From positions 1-64,000 of the forward strand of contig LOER01000034.1 of assembly GCA_001515945.1 (NCBI GenBank): a DNA stretch of 64,000 bases. The letters run 5' to 3'. The notes beneath the pieces were generated by a model, which searched no databases, was not told where the DNA came from, and was given only the letters and a program-made list of their open reading frames with translations. Shown here piece by piece: positions 1 through 10,450 of the stretch (position 1 is the stretch's first letter; every line of letters begins with the position of its first letter). Source of the DNA: Desulfitibacter sp. BRH_c19 (GTDB lineage: Bacteria; Bacillota; DSM-16504; Desulfitibacterales; Desulfitibacteraceae). Position numbers and translations under genes: made by a program.

Positions 1-36
1 AAGCGAAAGCCGGAGCCGCAAATCATCGTGTTAGGC
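1..36 (-). other. candidate integron attC site, cut by window edge
   Basis: Read on the minus strand this begins GCCTAAC, which fits the attC R'' core (RYYYAAC). It overlaps the TAA stop of the HEAT-like gene, as is usual for integron cassettes. It continues into a GC-rich stretch containing TTTGCGG and GGCTCCGGC, much richer than the gene beside it. The rest lies outside the window, so the second core site cannot be seen. A 7-mer alone is weak evidence; position and the matching site at 906 raise it. Confidence 0.35.
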
Positions 37-861
37 AGAGTTGCCGTTCAGTACAACAAATACTTCATTCACCTGGTGCCCGAATTTTTTTGTCAATCTA
101 GACTTGCCTAGATTAGACTTTATTATTTTCTTTATATCAGGATCATTTTTCTGAGCCCACTCCTTCATAAGATCAAAACCTTCAGTAGGTAGTTTTGCAA
201 CAAATACACTTATTGCGTACTCAAGTCCTTTCCTTAATACACGAAATTCTTCAGTCTTTCGAATTTCTCTCCCCAAGTTAATTATGTCTTTCAAAATTCT
301 TTCCGTAATTTTAAAGCAGAATAGTACATTATCTTTTTCATTCAAAACAGGAGGGTGTGCTAGGGCCGCTATAATTGCTCTTTTTTCTAAAATAGAAGCG
401 TCATCATCAATCCACTTATTAAAGATTAATTCTGCTTGTCTAAAATCATTCTCTTCAATCCATTGAAGACCTATAGCTACAGCTTCCCTAACTCGCCATC
501 TTGAATCATTTGCTGCAGCCTGCAATAGTTCAATAATTTTTTCTTTCTTTTCAAAATCGGCACATTTAAATATAGCTCCCAGAGCTTGTACAGCACAAAA
601 AGGGATGAATTCTTGAGGGCTATCTGATGGAGTATCTTCAGATGCTACTCCTGCCCATTCATTTAAAGTTAGCCATAATTTATCATCAATGTATTGCATT
701 TCTTTTAAGCTATCGGCAAATGCATAAGCTAACTCCAAATTACCTCTTGCCCCTGGTAAGTTGGAATTAAAAATTAATATGTCTTTCAGTTCTCTAAAAG
801 CACTCTCACTCTTAATTATTAACGGTTTCAATTGTATTCCATATTCTTCACGTTTGCTCAT
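31..861 (-). CDS. HEAT-repeat-like protein of unknown function
   Basis: A 276-residue soluble, helical protein without signal peptide or membrane segment. The middle (about residues 85-170) has paired helices with spacing like HEAT or DNA-alkylation-repair repeats, including the stretch around DSRWRVREAVAIGL, typical of HEAT motifs. No catalytic motif is visible, so a protein-binding scaffold is the most that can be inferred. The start has a good ribosome site (TAGGAG, 6 bases before ATG). Its stop codon is embedded in a GCCTAAC core-like site, and an inverted GTTAGGC lies 45 bases before the start, which suggests a mobile gene cassette. It could also be a distant AlkD-like protein, but the fold alone does not show that. 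Confidence 0.6.
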   Translation of the reverse strand: MSKREEYGIQLKPLIIKSESAFRELKDILIFNSNLPGARGNLELAYAFADSLKEMQYIDDKLWLTLNEWAGVASEDTPSDSPQEFIPFCAVQALGAIFKCADFEKKEKIIELLQAAANDSRWRVREAVAIGLQWIEENDFRQAELIFNKWIDDDASILEKRAIIAALAHPPVLNEKDNVLFCFKITERILKDIINLGREIRKTEEFRVLRKGLEYAISVFVAKLPTEGFDLMKEWAQKNDPDIKKIIKSNLGKSRLTKKFGHQVNEVFVVLNGNSA

Positions 862-905
862 TTTTGACTCCTATGACCTCAAAAAATTTCACCCAGGCAA
901 TTTTT

Positions 906-998
906 GCCTAACGTGGCGCGGGTTTGCGAAGTTGCTTTGGAGGACAAGTGGTTTTCTTGTCCGGAAAAGCAATTTTGCAAACCTGCTGATAAATTCAC
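906..998 (-). repeat. large imperfect hairpin with GTTAGGC end (attC-like)
   Basis: The stem is centred near 952. GGACAAG (942-948) pairs with CTTGTCC (956-962), and GGTTTGC (921-927) pairs with GCAAACC (977-983), with unpaired bases between. On the minus strand the structure ends in GTTAGGC (912-906), matching the attC R' consensus GTTRRRY. No T-run follows, so it is not an ordinary terminator. The expected partner R'' core near 992-998 is not recognisable, which is the main weakness. The rest of the 862-1163 gap holds only the ribosome site of the gene to its left. Confidence 0.4.
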
Positions 999-1163
999 CA
1001 ATTAAGGTTACTTTTTCTACATGATTATCCAAAATCCTCTAATAAAAGTAAATGCTTCTGATCTTACTCTTTGGGAGATATTTAATTTAGAACAGCGTGA
1101 AGGAAAAGATATGAAATGGTTTCATGGTAGGAAGTACTTAGTGGATGATAGCAGATATATTTC

Positions 1164-2087
1164 TTACCAGGGATTTTGATATTTTCGATAAAATTGCCCT
1201 ATTCCATGATTTGGATTGTAAAGCAATACGCCGATTAATCCTCCAAAAATAGCCATAGATATGGACACCTCAATAAGGTGTGCTATTCTTACCACACTAG
1301 GCATTAGCGGATTGGATAGCATTAACTGGGTTGTGGGTAGCAAGCCGAGCAATAAAATTAGTATCACTACAACTTTCCACTTATCCTCTCTCAACATCAA
1401 AACTATAGGTATCGCAAAGAGAATCCATAATGCTCCTCTAATAAATTGAAAAAGAAAGATTTCTGGGTTTGTATTTAAAACATGTAACAAGTGATTCCAA
1501 ATCCCCGTAATATCTGTACTTCCAGAGTAAAACTGACGGACTTCTGGGTACTGCCATGCTATAAAATAACCAAATATAAAGTATATGACTACATAAACAC
1601 CAGAAAGCAAGAGCCATTTCCAAGCCCAGCTCTTAAATACAATTATAGTTCTATTATAGAATTGAATATCTCCCAATTTTGGTTTTGTTTTTCCTAATAG
1701 CCAAACTAGAAAGGGTACAAAAAGAACAGCAGTAATAAAACCCCTTAGCACAAGCATTATAAAATCTGAATTATTTAATAATGGAAATGCTTCAATAAAA
1801 AAGTAAGTTTCTATCTGAGTCATAAAAGTTTGCAAGCCAAAGAAAACAATAATCATAGAACCAATTAGCTTTAACCCGCTCCACTTAGAGTAGATTGTTA
1901 GAAGAGAAAGCACCAGAGTGTTTATGGATAAGAATAGTATAAACATTAAAGATGTAGCTTGTGCTTCACTAGGAGAAATAGTTAAGTGAGGAGAAAGTGG
2001 GAATATAATCGCTGGAATAGTAAAACAGACACCATATATAAGGGTTAATAGTACTATTTTACTTACGGAAACAATAGCTTTTTTCAT
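1164..2087 (-). CDS. polytopic membrane protein of unknown function
   Basis: About 307 residues from the ATG preceded by GGGAGG at 9 bases; a longer reading to 2138 lacks a better site. The protein has about seven or eight hydrophobic segments separated by short loops, starting with an N-terminal membrane helix just after the basic MKK start. No transporter, protease or kinase motif is visible, and I do not recognise the family. It sits upstream of the attC-like hairpin and in the same direction as the HEAT-like gene, so it may belong to the same accessory block. It has no functional tie to the purine operon that follows. Confidence 0.6.
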   Translation of the reverse strand: MKKAIVSVSKIVLLTLIYGVCFTIPAIIFPLSPHLTISPSEAQATSLMFILFLSINTLVLSLLTIYSKWSGLKLIGSMIIVFFGLQTFMTQIETYFFIEAFPLLNNSDFIMLVLRGFITAVLFVPFLVWLLGKTKPKLGDIQFYNRTIIVFKSWAWKWLLLSGVYVVIYFIFGYFIAWQYPEVRQFYSGSTDITGIWNHLLHVLNTNPEIFLFQFIRGALWILFAIPIVLMLREDKWKVVVILILLLGLLPTTQLMLSNPLMPSVVRIAHLIEVSISMAIFGGLIGVLLYNPNHGIGQFYRKYQNPW

Positions 2088-2222
2088 ATTCTCTTTCCTC
2101 CCAGAATGATTTTTCATTTTTACCGCTTTTTCTGGCAACTATGTTATATTTCTACATAAATAACTACAATCCTCTAAAAAGAAAGAATAATCAATCAAAT
2201 CAATTAATTCTTTTAACATACG

Positions 2223-2254
2223 TAAGGCTCTTCAGTTATAACCGAAGAGCCTTA
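2223..2254 (-). terminator. hairpin at the end of the purine operon
   Basis: TAAGGCTCTTC (2223-2233) pairs perfectly with GAAGAGCCTTA (2244-2254). The stem includes the last codons and the stop of purD. The U-tract downstream is poor, so termination strength is uncertain. Confidence 0.6.
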
Positions 2255-3501
2255 CATCCTATATCCTTTCGAAAATGCATATCTGCAAAATTGACTTTCT
2301 TTATTGATTCATATACATTTTTTATTGCCTCATCAAGGTTATCACCCTTTGAAGTCACTCCTAAGACACGACCTCCAGAAGTTACTAACTGGTTATTTTT
2401 GCTTATAATTGTCCCTGCATGAAATATCTTTGTAAACTCGGGAATCTCACCAATGGCAATTGGCTTACCCTTCTCATAGTCATTAGGGTATCCCCCTGAG
2501 GCAGCAACAACGCATACAGCATAGCCTTGATGCCATTTAAGAATATCTTTATCTAATGTACCATTTATAACAGAGCTACAAACCTCTACAAGATCACTTT
2601 CTAGCAGAAGGAGAATAGGTTGTGTTTCTGGATCTCCAAATCGCACGTTGAATTCCAGGACCTTAGGTCCTTTTTTAGTAATCATTAGCCCCGCATATAG
2701 TACTCCTTTAAAAAGCCTGCCTTCATTTTTCATTCCTTCTACTGTAGGTTTTAGTATGTTTTGCTGTACCCATTCAAGCATAGCAGCATCACATATTGGA
2801 GCAGGAGCATACGCTCCCATACCACCCGTATTTGGCCCCTGATCATTATCAAATACTCTTTTATGATCTTGGGCTGGAAGCATGGGTACAACAGTTTTTC
2901 CGTCAGTTAACGCAAGCAAGCTAACCTCTTCTCCATCTAAAAATTCTTCTACTACAATCTGTTGCCCCGCATCTCCAAACCTTCTGTCTTCCATTATCTC
3001 ATCTACAGCCCTGATAGCTTCATCTTCTGTTATGGCAACAACAACACCTTTGCCTGCTGCAAGTCCATCTGCTTTTACCACACATGGAGCACCTATTTTC
3101 TTTATATATTCCTTTGCCTCAATTGCAGATACAAATTTCATATACTCCGCTGTAGGTATGGCATATTTTTTCATAAAATCTTTAGCAAAGGCTTTGCTTC
3201 CTTCTAGTTCTGCAGCCTTTTTTGATGGTCCAAAAATAGCTAGTCCTGCTTCTTCAAAGGCATCTACTATACCTTCTGTCAGGGGAACTTCAGGCCCAAC
3301 TATGGTTAACTCAATCTTGTTATTTTTGGCAAAATCTATTAGAGCATTAAAATCTAAGACATCAATATCGATACATTTGGCTAAATTTAAAATGCCACCA
3401 TTACCTGGAACACAGTATATTTCATCCACACCTGAACTTTCCGATAGCTTCCAAACTAATGCGTGCTCTCTACCTCCGCCTCCGATGACCAATACATTCA
3501 T
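2236..3501 (-). CDS. purD: phosphoribosylamine-glycine ligase (GAR synthetase)
   Basis: PurD makes glycinamide ribonucleotide from phosphoribosylamine, glycine and ATP in the cytoplasm, the second step of purine synthesis. At 421 residues it has normal family length. The N-terminal domain opens MNVLVIGGGGREHAL, the family signature. The ATP-grasp domain follows with VKADGLAAGKGV (about 143-154) and the metal and nucleotide site EFNVRFGDPE (about 284-293). It is the last gene of the operon, 15 bases after purH, with an AGGAGG ribosome site. The terminator hairpin overlaps its 3' end. Confidence 0.97.
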   Translation of the reverse strand: MNVLVIGGGGREHALVWKLSESSGVDEIYCVPGNGGILNLAKCIDIDVLDFNALIDFAKNNKIELTIVGPEVPLTEGIVDAFEEAGLAIFGPSKKAAELEGSKAFAKDFMKKYAIPTAEYMKFVSAIEAKEYIKKIGAPCVVKADGLAAGKGVVVAITEDEAIRAVDEIMEDRRFGDAGQQIVVEEFLDGEEVSLLALTDGKTVVPMLPAQDHKRVFDNDQGPNTGGMGAYAPAPICDAAMLEWVQQNILKPTVEGMKNEGRLFKGVLYAGLMITKKGPKVLEFNVRFGDPETQPILLLLESDLVEVCSSVINGTLDKDILKWHQGYAVCVVAASGGYPNDYEKGKPIAIGEIPEFTKIFHAGTIISKNNQLVTSGGRVLGVTSKGDNLDEAIKNVYESIKKVNFADMHFRKDIGCKALRL

Positions 3502-3516
3502 TTACCAGTTGCCTCC

Positions 3517-5043
3517 TTAATGCTTAAAATGTCTCATGCCTGTAAACACCATAGCAATTCCAAGCTCATCACACTTTTTTATGACTTCTTGATCCTTTAA
3601 TGAGCCTCCAGGCTGAATTATAGCAGATATTCCATGACTTGCAGCTAATTCTACTGTATCAGCAAAGGGTAAGAAAGCATCAGAAGCAAGCACCCCGCCC
3701 TTAGCATTTTCTCGTGCCTGTTCTAAAGCAATTTTTGCCGAGCCTACTCTATTCATCTGACCAGCACCAATACCTAATGTTACACCATCCTTGGCTATTA
3801 CTATTGCATTTGATTTAACCCATTTAGCTACCCTATTGGCAAATAGCAGATTACTCTTCTGTTCATTGCTTAGTTGATTTTTTGTAACTACCTCAAAAGA
3901 ATATTCAATAACCTTTTTATCATAATCTTGGACTAATAAACTATCACCCATTGATTTGATTTCCAACTCAGCTTTCGCTAGTGCTTTTAAAGGAAGTAGT
4001 CTTAGATTAGGTTTTGAATTAAGTATCTGTAGACTTTCTTCAGAAAAACCTGGTGCAGCTATTACTTCGTAAAACATTTTTACAAGTTCCTTTGCTATCT
4101 CAGCATCAATCTCCCTATTAAAAGCGACTATTCCACCAAAGGCCGAAATAGGATCACATTCTAAGGCTTTTTTATAACACGCGATCAAATTATCACCTAT
4201 GGCTACTCCACATGGATTATTATGTTTAACTATAACGGCTGCTGGTGTATCCAATTCTTCAACTAAACCCCAGGCAGCAAAAGTATCTAAATAATTATTA
4301 TATGAAAGGGGTTTGCCCTGGATAGGTTCAATATTTGCAAGGCTTTTTCCCTGTTTCTTCAAGCTATATATGTATGCTTTTTGATGTGGATTTTCTCCAT
4401 ATCTCAAGGTTTTACCTTTAGTTCCGCAAATTAGAATATCTTCAGTTAAAGGTTTTTCTTCATTTCCCTCTAGACTACCTAAATAATTAGTAATCATGCT
4501 GTCATATCTAGCAGTATGGGCAAAAGCTTCTGTAGCTAATTGTTTGCGAAACTCAAAACTGGATTTGCCTTTTTCTTTTAACATATCTATCAGATCAGTA
4601 TACCTATTTGGATTAACAACAATTGTAACGCGATGGAAGTTTTTCGCTGATGCCCTGACCATAGTTGGACCACCGATATCAATATTTTCTAATGCCTCAT
4701 CAAGGGTTGCTCCAGGTTTGCTGATTGTATCCTCAAATGGATATAGGTTTACTACTACTAGATCTATTGGTTCAATGTCATGCTGTTTTAATTGTTGAAA
4801 ATGTTCCGAAGTTCCCTTAGCTAAGATACCTCCATGGATTTTGGGATGTAGTGTTTTTACACGGCCTTCTAAAATCTCAGGAAAACCTGTAATTTCACTT
4901 ACTTTAAGTGCATTAATTCCTTTATCTTGAAGCAGCTTAAAGGTACCGCCCGTAGAAATAATTTCATATCCTAGTTCTACTAATTCATGGGCAAATTCAA
5001 CTATTCCTTTTTTATCATAGACACTTATTAAAGTCCTAGGCAT
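3517..5043 (-). CDS. purH: AICAR transformylase / IMP cyclohydrolase
   Basis: This bifunctional enzyme does the last two steps to IMP: 10-formyl-THF-dependent formylation of AICAR, then ring closure. It has 508 residues from the ATG with GAGGTG 6 bases upstream. The N-terminal cyclohydrolase domain (about 1-195) carries STGGT and GRVKTLHPKIHGG. The C-terminal transformylase domain carries VKHNNPCGVA and SDAFLPFAD. A 194-base gap separates it from purN, the only sizeable gap inside the downstream half of the operon, so an internal promoter is possible although I see no convincing one. Confidence 0.96.
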   Translation of the reverse strand: MPRTLISVYDKKGIVEFAHELVELGYEIISTGGTFKLLQDKGINALKVSEITGFPEILEGRVKTLHPKIHGGILAKGTSEHFQQLKQHDIEPIDLVVVNLYPFEDTISKPGATLDEALENIDIGGPTMVRASAKNFHRVTIVVNPNRYTDLIDMLKEKGKSSFEFRKQLATEAFAHTARYDSMITNYLGSLEGNEEKPLTEDILICGTKGKTLRYGENPHQKAYIYSLKKQGKSLANIEPIQGKPLSYNNYLDTFAAWGLVEELDTPAAVIVKHNNPCGVAIGDNLIACYKKALECDPISAFGGIVAFNREIDAEIAKELVKMFYEVIAAPGFSEESLQILNSKPNLRLLPLKALAKAELEIKSMGDSLLVQDYDKKVIEYSFEVVTKNQLSNEQKSNLLFANRVAKWVKSNAIVIAKDGVTLGIGAGQMNRVGSAKIALEQARENAKGGVLASDAFLPFADTVELAASHGISAIIQPGGSLKDQEVIKKCDELGIAMVFTGMRHFKH

Positions 5044-5237
5044 CCTTTTCACCTCATCCTTCCTGAAAAATTTTTCTACCTACAATACTATGACAAGAAA
5101 ATGATCATATAAAGCGACCCATAATTAATTATTGTGCAATTGTTAGTTTATGAAGGAAAAAAACGTAATGATTTGCATTGTTTGTTTTAAGATTTAATTG
5201 CCAGGGGAGCGGAGTTATGACATTTTCTTTCTCAATT

Positions 5238-5849
5238 CTATTTTATCCGTACCTTTCTGCCTTCTTTAACTATCCTCTCTTCACTAAAAAACTGAATAAC
5301 CCTTGGATAGAGTAAATGTTCTTCAACCAAAATCCTGTCTGTTAGACCTTCTAGAGTATCATCCGCTAGAATAGGTATTAACTGTTGAGCAATAATGGGA
5401 CCTGTATCCATACCTGAGTCTACAAAATGAACAGTACATCCTGTATATTTAACTCCGTATTCAAATGCCTGTTTTTGAGCATTTTGCCCTGGAAATGCTG
5501 GTAGTAAAGAGGGGTGGATATTGATAACTTTATCCGGAAAATTTTCTAAAAACTTTTGACTTAAAATTCTCATCCAACCGGCTAAGATTACCATGTCCGC
5601 TCCTTGCTGCCTTATCTTTTGTGCGAGCTCATGATCATATTCTTCTCGGTCTGAGTATTTTTTTGGATTCAGAAAAAGGTTTGGTATCTTATTAGTACCT
5701 GCTCTATTTAATGCAAAAGCATCTTGCTTATCACTTACTACCAAAACAATGGATGCATTTAGAGTTCTTTCCTCTATTGCTGCAATTATGGATTGGAGAT
5801 TACTTCCTCTTCCAGAAGCAAGTACAGCTATTTTTATAGGCCTGGACAT
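5238..5849 (-). CDS. purN: phosphoribosylglycinamide formyltransferase
   Basis: PurN transfers a formyl group from 10-formyl-THF to GAR. It has 203 residues, the normal size. The N-terminus IKIAVLASGRGSNLQ is the substrate phosphate loop. NIHPSLLPAFPG (about 111-122) contains the catalytic Asn-His pair, and the Asp of VDSGMDTGPI follows. The gene overlaps purM by 16 bases, which suggests coupled translation. No formate-dependent PurT is present in the operon. Confidence 0.96.
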   Translation of the reverse strand: MSRPIKIAVLASGRGSNLQSIIAAIEERTLNASIVLVVSDKQDAFALNRAGTNKIPNLFLNPKKYSDREEYDHELAQKIRQQGADMVILAGWMRILSQKFLENFPDKVINIHPSLLPAFPGQNAQKQAFEYGVKYTGCTVHFVDSGMDTGPIIAQQLIPILADDTLEGLTDRILVEEHLLYPRVIQFFSEERIVKEGRKVRIK

Positions 5850-6862
5850 TTTACTTCTCCCTTACCTGATGTTACTTTACCTATAACTTTTAATGTAGCA
5901 TCTTCCTGATCTATCAACCTAGTTGCTTCTTCTTTCTCCATGACAAGACAAAAACCGATACCCATATTAAATGTCTTAAACATCTCAGCCTTATCTACAT
6001 TTCCTAAGTCCTGGAGGATACTAAAGATAGTTGGTATTTCCCATGATGTTATATCTAATCTAATATCCACATTATTGGGAAGGCATCTGTTTAAGTTTTC
6101 CAAAAGTCCTCCTCCTGTGATATGGGCCATCCCCTTAATATTGTACTTATCTAACAAGGGTAATACTTGTTTAACATAAATTTTAGTGGGTTCCAAAAGT
6201 GCTTCTCCCCAAGTCTTACCCAAATCATCATTGATTCTTTTAAATGGAATATTATACTTTTCAAGTATTTTCCTAGCCAATGAAAAACCGTTTGAATGAA
6301 GTCCAGAAGAATTGATGCCGATTACCACATCACCAGGTTTTATGGTTGAACCATCTATAATCTTATCTCTTTCTACTATCCCAACGGCAAAACCAGCCAT
6401 ATCATACTCATCTTTATGATAAAATCCAGGCATCTCGGCTGTTTCCCCACCCAATAGAGAACATCCTGCTTCCTTACAACCCTGAACTACTCCGGAAACT
6501 ATGCCCTTTACTTTTACTGGTTCAAGGTTTTCGACAGCCAAATAGTCTAGAAAAAACAAAGGTTCTCCGCCAGTAACCAAAATATCATTAACACACATTC
6601 CAACCAGATCAATTCCAACTGTATGATGCATATCCATTTCTATAGCAACCTTAAGTTTTGTTCCTACTCCATCTGTTCCAGATACAAGAACTGGTTGTCG
6701 ATATCTAGTTAGGTCTAGAGCAAACATCCCAGCAAACCCTCCTAAAGGGGATAGTACTTCAGGACGATAAGTGCTCTCTACCTCTGACTTAATTAATTTT
6801 ACTGCCTCATTACCAGCTTCAATATCCACTCCTGCTTGTTTGTAATCCAAGCCTTTTTTCAT
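5834..6862 (-). CDS. purM: phosphoribosylformylglycinamidine cyclo-ligase (AIR synthetase)
   Basis: PurM closes the imidazole ring of FGAM with ATP to give AIR. It has about 342 residues from [14 protein letters not shown]; this ATG overlaps the purF stop as ATGA, a normal coupling arrangement, and has GGGGG 9 bases upstream. Visible family motifs are GGFAGMF near the N-terminus, VSGTDGVGTKL, MCVNDILVTGGEPLFFLDY, GGETAEMPGFY and HITGGGLLENL. It shares the PurM fold with the PurL encoded two genes upstream. Confidence 0.96.
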   Translation of the reverse strand: MKKGLDYKQAGVDIEAGNEAVKLIKSEVESTYRPEVLSPLGGFAGMFALDLTRYRQPVLVSGTDGVGTKLKVAIEMDMHHTVGIDLVGMCVNDILVTGGEPLFFLDYLAVENLEPVKVKGIVSGVVQGCKEAGCSLLGGETAEMPGFYHKDEYDMAGFAVGIVERDKIIDGSTIKPGDVVIGINSSGLHSNGFSLARKILEKYNIPFKRINDDLGKTWGEALLEPTKIYVKQVLPLLDKYNIKGMAHITGGGLLENLNRCLPNNVDIRLDITSWEIPTIFSILQDLGNVDKAEMFKTFNMGIGFCLVMEKEEATRLIDQEDATLKVIGKVTSGKGEVKCPGL

Positions 6863-8262
6863 GAATGAATTCCCCCTATACAATCAGGAATTTCTACAGG
6901 ATATTTTCCATTAAAACATGCCTGGCAAAACTTATCTTCTTCAAGTGCCTCTAACAAACCTGGTAGACTTAAATATTTTAAAGAATCTGCCCCTATATGA
7001 TTTCTTATTTCTTCAACTTCATTCTGAGCAGCAATCAGTTCTTCGCGACTAACAATATCAATTCCATAATAGCAGGGGTGTAGTACAGGTGGGGAGCTTA
7101 TTACTAGATGCACTTTTTTTGCTCCTGCTTTTTTCAAAAGACTTATAAGCTTTCTGCTGGTAGTACCTCTAACAATAGAATCATCTACCAAAATAATGTC
7201 CTTTCCTTCGATGACTGGTCGTATTGGATTCAACTTTAACCTTACACTTAATTCTCTTAATTCTTGAGAAGGCTGTATGAAGGTTCTACCCACATATCTG
7301 TTTTTCATTAAGCCTTCAGCTAATGGGATTCCAGAGCCTTCGGCATATCCAAAGGCTGCTACTATACCAGAATCAGGAACAGGACAAACTAAATCTGCCT
7401 CAATATTGTTCTCTTTGGCCAAAATATTCCCCATTCTCTTGCGTATGAGATTGACGGATTTTCCATCTATTATTGAATCAGGCCTTGCAATATATATATA
7501 TTCAAAAGAACAAAGTGCCCCTTTGCTTCTAGTAGGTACTTTGATACTTTTATAACCATTTTCATCAATTACAATTATTTCCCCTGGTTCAACATCTCTG
7601 ATAAATTCAGCTCCTACAACATCAAGAGCACATGATTCCGATGCTAGAATATATCCATCCTTTCCTAAACGACCTAGACACAAGGGTCTAATTCCAAAGG
7701 GGTCCCTAACTCCTACTAGCTTGTTTTCTGTCATTACTATCAAGGCATAGGCTCCCTTTAAATCTATCATACACTTCATCAAGGCTTCTTCTATAGGATT
7801 TTGGCTATACCTTGCAATTAGATTTACAAAAACTTCAGTATCACTAGTTGTTTGGAATACTGATCCTGTTGTTTGAAGATTGTTTCTCCAGTGATTAGCA
7901 TTTGTTAGGTTTCCGTTGTGGACCAATGCCAACTGTCCTTGAAGGTAATGAAATAATAAGGGTTGAGCATTTAAAATATTACTCTCACCTGTTGTAGAAT
8001 ATCTCACATGACCAATAGCCATTTTGCCAGAATACCTGGCCAATATTTCCTCATCAAAGACCTCAGAAACTAAACCCATGTTCTTATACAATTGAATTTT
8101 TTCACCATCGGAAACTGCTATCCCAGCACTTTCCTGCCCTCTATGCTGTAGTGAATAAAGACCGTAATAGGTTAAAGCAGAAACATCGGTATCAGGAGAG
8201 TAGATAGCAAAAACACCACATTCATCCTTTGGCTTGTCAGATAAAACTAATTCATTCGGCAT
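6859..8262 (-). CDS. purF: amidophosphoribosyltransferase
   Basis: PurF commits PRPP to purines: PRPP plus glutamine gives phosphoribosylamine. It has 467 residues. A short propeptide ends in DE before CGVFAIY, so the mature enzyme should start with the nucleophile Cys15. The N-terminal Ntn glutaminase domain has [10 protein letters not shown] and GHVRYST. The C-terminal PRPP-binding loop is [12 protein letters not shown]. Cys residues near the C-terminus (CQACF) and CSFEYIY fit the FeS-containing Bacillus type. A strong AGGAGG site precedes it, and it overlaps purL by 16 bases. Confidence 0.96.
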   Translation of the reverse strand: MPNELVLSDKPKDECGVFAIYSPDTDVSALTYYGLYSLQHRGQESAGIAVSDGEKIQLYKNMGLVSEVFDEEILARYSGKMAIGHVRYSTTGESNILNAQPLLFHYLQGQLALVHNGNLTNANHWRNNLQTTGSVFQTTSDTEVFVNLIARYSQNPIEEALMKCMIDLKGAYALIVMTENKLVGVRDPFGIRPLCLGRLGKDGYILASESCALDVVGAEFIRDVEPGEIIVIDENGYKSIKVPTRSKGALCSFEYIYIARPDSIIDGKSVNLIRKRMGNILAKENNIEADLVCPVPDSGIVAAFGYAEGSGIPLAEGLMKNRYVGRTFIQPSQELRELSVRLKLNPIRPVIEGKDIILVDDSIVRGTTSRKLISLLKKAGAKKVHLVISSPPVLHPCYYGIDIVSREELIAAQNEVEEIRNHIGADSLKYLSLPGLLEALEEDKFCQACFNGKYPVEIPDCIGGIHS

Positions 8263-10448
8263 GGTATCTCCTCCTGCCAGGTTTTATTTATTTCCTGTAT
8301 GGTCAGGTCAATAACTGTACCCTGCTCTTCAACTGTAATGATAAACCTATCTCCTTTAACTTCTCCTAGTATTGTAAATGGTACATTATATTTTTTGCAC
8401 ATATTTTCAACTTCATGAATCTTGTCAGTATCCATACTCGCTATAATTCTAGACTGATCCTCTCCAAATAGAAGTGCATCTAATCTTTCAGCATATTTAG
8501 GTAGAGTTACATTAATGCCAAGACTGCCAGTTATCGCTGACTCAGCTAGTGCTACAGCCAAGCCACCTTCAGAGCAGTCATGGGCTGAAAGGAGTAATTT
8601 TTGAGTTGCTGCCTCCAAAACAACTTTCTGAAGATTGCCTTCAGTCTCTAAGTCTAATCTTGGTGGATTTCCAGCTGTTAAACCATAATTTGTATAGAGA
8701 TACTCACTTCCCCCTAGTTCTCCTTTGGTTTCACCAAACAGAACTATTTTAGAACCTTCTTTTTTAAAGCTCTGGCTTAATCTAGTCTCTATATTTTCCA
8801 GGAGACCAATCATTCCCACTACAGGAGTTGGATGTACAGCACCCTGAGGAGACTCATTGTATAGACTAACGTTTCCTCCTGTTACAGGTGTATTAAAATG
8901 CTCACATGCTTCAGCCATTCCATCAATAGATCTGCTTAACTGCCAGAAGACTTCCTCCTTTTCAGGGTTTCCAAAATTCAAGCAATTAGTTATAGCCAAA
9001 GGCAAGGCTCCTGAGCAAACTACATTACGGGCAGCTTCGGCAACTGCAATTTTTGCACCTTCATATGGATCAAGATAACAATATCTTCCATTGCAATCAG
9101 TAGATAGTGCTATTCCTTTATTTGTATCCTTAACTCTTATTACTGCAGCATCAGAACCAGGGTAGACTACAGTATTATTTCCAACACCATGGTCATACTG
9201 CTCATATACCCATTTTTTACTAGCAATTGTTGGTGATGAAAGGAGACTTTTAAAAACTTTATTGTAATCTTCGGGTTGGGGAACGGTATCTAAATTGAGT
9301 TTAAGCCTTTCATCTCTATCTGGGGTTTTAACTGGATAATGGTAAACAGGACTTTCCTCAACTAATGCTGTTACAGGAATTTCTGCTGCAACACTTTCTC
9401 CATCTTTGATCCTTAAGACAGGTTTTTCTATAACTGTTCCTACTTTGACTGCATTTAGTCCCCACTTCTCAAAGATTTCCCGTACCCTTTTTTCGCTTCC
9501 CTTTTTGGGAACTAAAAGCATTCTCTCCTGGGATTCCGATAACATGATCTCATAAGGTGTCATGCTTTCTTCTCTAACCGGCACTAAAGATGTATCTATC
9601 TCTAAGCCTGTACCTGCTCTAGAAGCCATTTCAGATGAAGAGCTAGTCAATCCAGCTGCCCCCATATCCTGCATCCCGACAACAATGTCCTCTTCAATAA
9701 TTTCTAGGCAGGCTTCTAAAAGGAGTTTTTCCATAAATGGATCTCCCACCTGAACAGATGGTCGACTCTCTTCGCTGTCTTCTGTTAGTTCTGCAGATGC
9801 AAAGGTTGCACCATGGATACCATCTCTCCCTGTTCTCGCACCAACAACCATTACCGGATTTCCTATTCCTTCTGCAAGTCCCTTTTTAAGTTTATTTGCC
9901 TCAATAAGGCCAACACACATGGCATTAACAAGGGGGTTACCTTCGTAGGATTTATCAAAAAACACTTCTCCTCCCACAGTAGGTATTCCCATACAGTTTC
10001 CATACCAACTAATTCCAGATACTACCCCAGAAAATAGATATTTCGTCCTGTTATTTTCAAGATCACCAAAACGCAGGGAATTTAATAAGGCTACTGGCCT
10101 GGCACCCATTGTAAAGACGTCTCTAACGATACCACCCACTCCTGTGGCAGCACCCTGAAGGGGTTCTACTGCGGAAGGGTGATTATGACTCTCTATCTTA
10201 AAAACAACAGCCTGTCCATCACCAATGTCAACTACCCCTGCATTTTCTCCAGGGCCCTCGATCACCTGCTTACCCTTTGTTGGAAACTTTTTCAGAAGAG
10301 GTTTAGAAGTCTTGTAGCTGCAATGTTCTGACCACATAACTGCAAATATGCCAACTTCAACAAAATTTGGATCTCTCCCGAGCAGTTCCTTAACCCTTGT
10401 ATACTCATCATCTCTTAGTCCCATACTTCTCCATACAGAAGGTTCCAT
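8247..10448 (-). CDS. purL: FGAM synthase, small-type subunit II
   Basis: This is the synthetase subunit of FGAM synthase, converting FGAR to FGAM with ammonia supplied by PurQ. The chosen ATG ([11 protein letters not shown]) has GGGGAGGAG 6 bases upstream and begins 2 bases after the purQ stop. The protein is about 733 residues, the small PurL type that needs separate PurS and PurQ, both present here. Motifs include MWSEHCSYK near the N-terminus, [38 protein letters not shown] and [16 protein letters not shown]. Confidence 0.96.
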   Translation of the reverse strand: MEPSVWRSMGLRDDEYTRVKELLGRDPNFVEVGIFAVMWSEHCSYKTSKPLLKKFPTKGKQVIEGPGENAGVVDIGDGQAVVFKIESHNHPSAVEPLQGAATGVGGIVRDVFTMGARPVALLNSLRFGDLENNRTKYLFSGVVSGISWYGNCMGIPTVGGEVFFDKSYEGNPLVNAMCVGLIEANKLKKGLAEGIGNPVMVVGARTGRDGIHGATFASAELTEDSEESRPSVQVGDPFMEKLLLEACLEIIEEDIVVGMQDMGAAGLTSSSSEMASRAGTGLEIDTSLVPVREESMTPYEIMLSESQERMLLVPKKGSEKRVREIFEKWGLNAVKVGTVIEKPVLRIKDGESVAAEIPVTALVEESPVYHYPVKTPDRDERLKLNLDTVPQPEDYNKVFKSLLSSPTIASKKWVYEQYDHGVGNNTVVYPGSDAAVIRVKDTNKGIALSTDCNGRYCYLDPYEGAKIAVAEAARNVVCSGALPLAITNCLNFGNPEKEEVFWQLSRSIDGMAEACEHFNTPVTGGNVSLYNESPQGAVHPTPVVGMIGLLENIETRLSQSFKKEGSKIVLFGETKGELGGSEYLYTNYGLTAGNPPRLDLETEGNLQKVVLEAATQKLLLSAHDCSEGGLAVALAESAITGSLGINVTLPKYAERLDALLFGEDQSRIIASMDTDKIHEVENMCKKYNVPFTILGEVKGDRFIITVEEQGTVIDLTIQEINKTWQEEIPCRMN

Positions 10449-10450
10449 TG

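Noticed and set aside
1021-1179. 52-codon plus-strand ORF between the two accessory genes
   Set aside because: No ribosome site at a proper distance, no recognisable family, and its end overlaps the 3' end of the opposite gene. Probably chance or a worn fragment.
2882-3520. 212-codon plus-strand ORF opposite purD
   Set aside because: Entirely antisense to purD, with low-complexity Ser-rich composition typical of a shadow frame.
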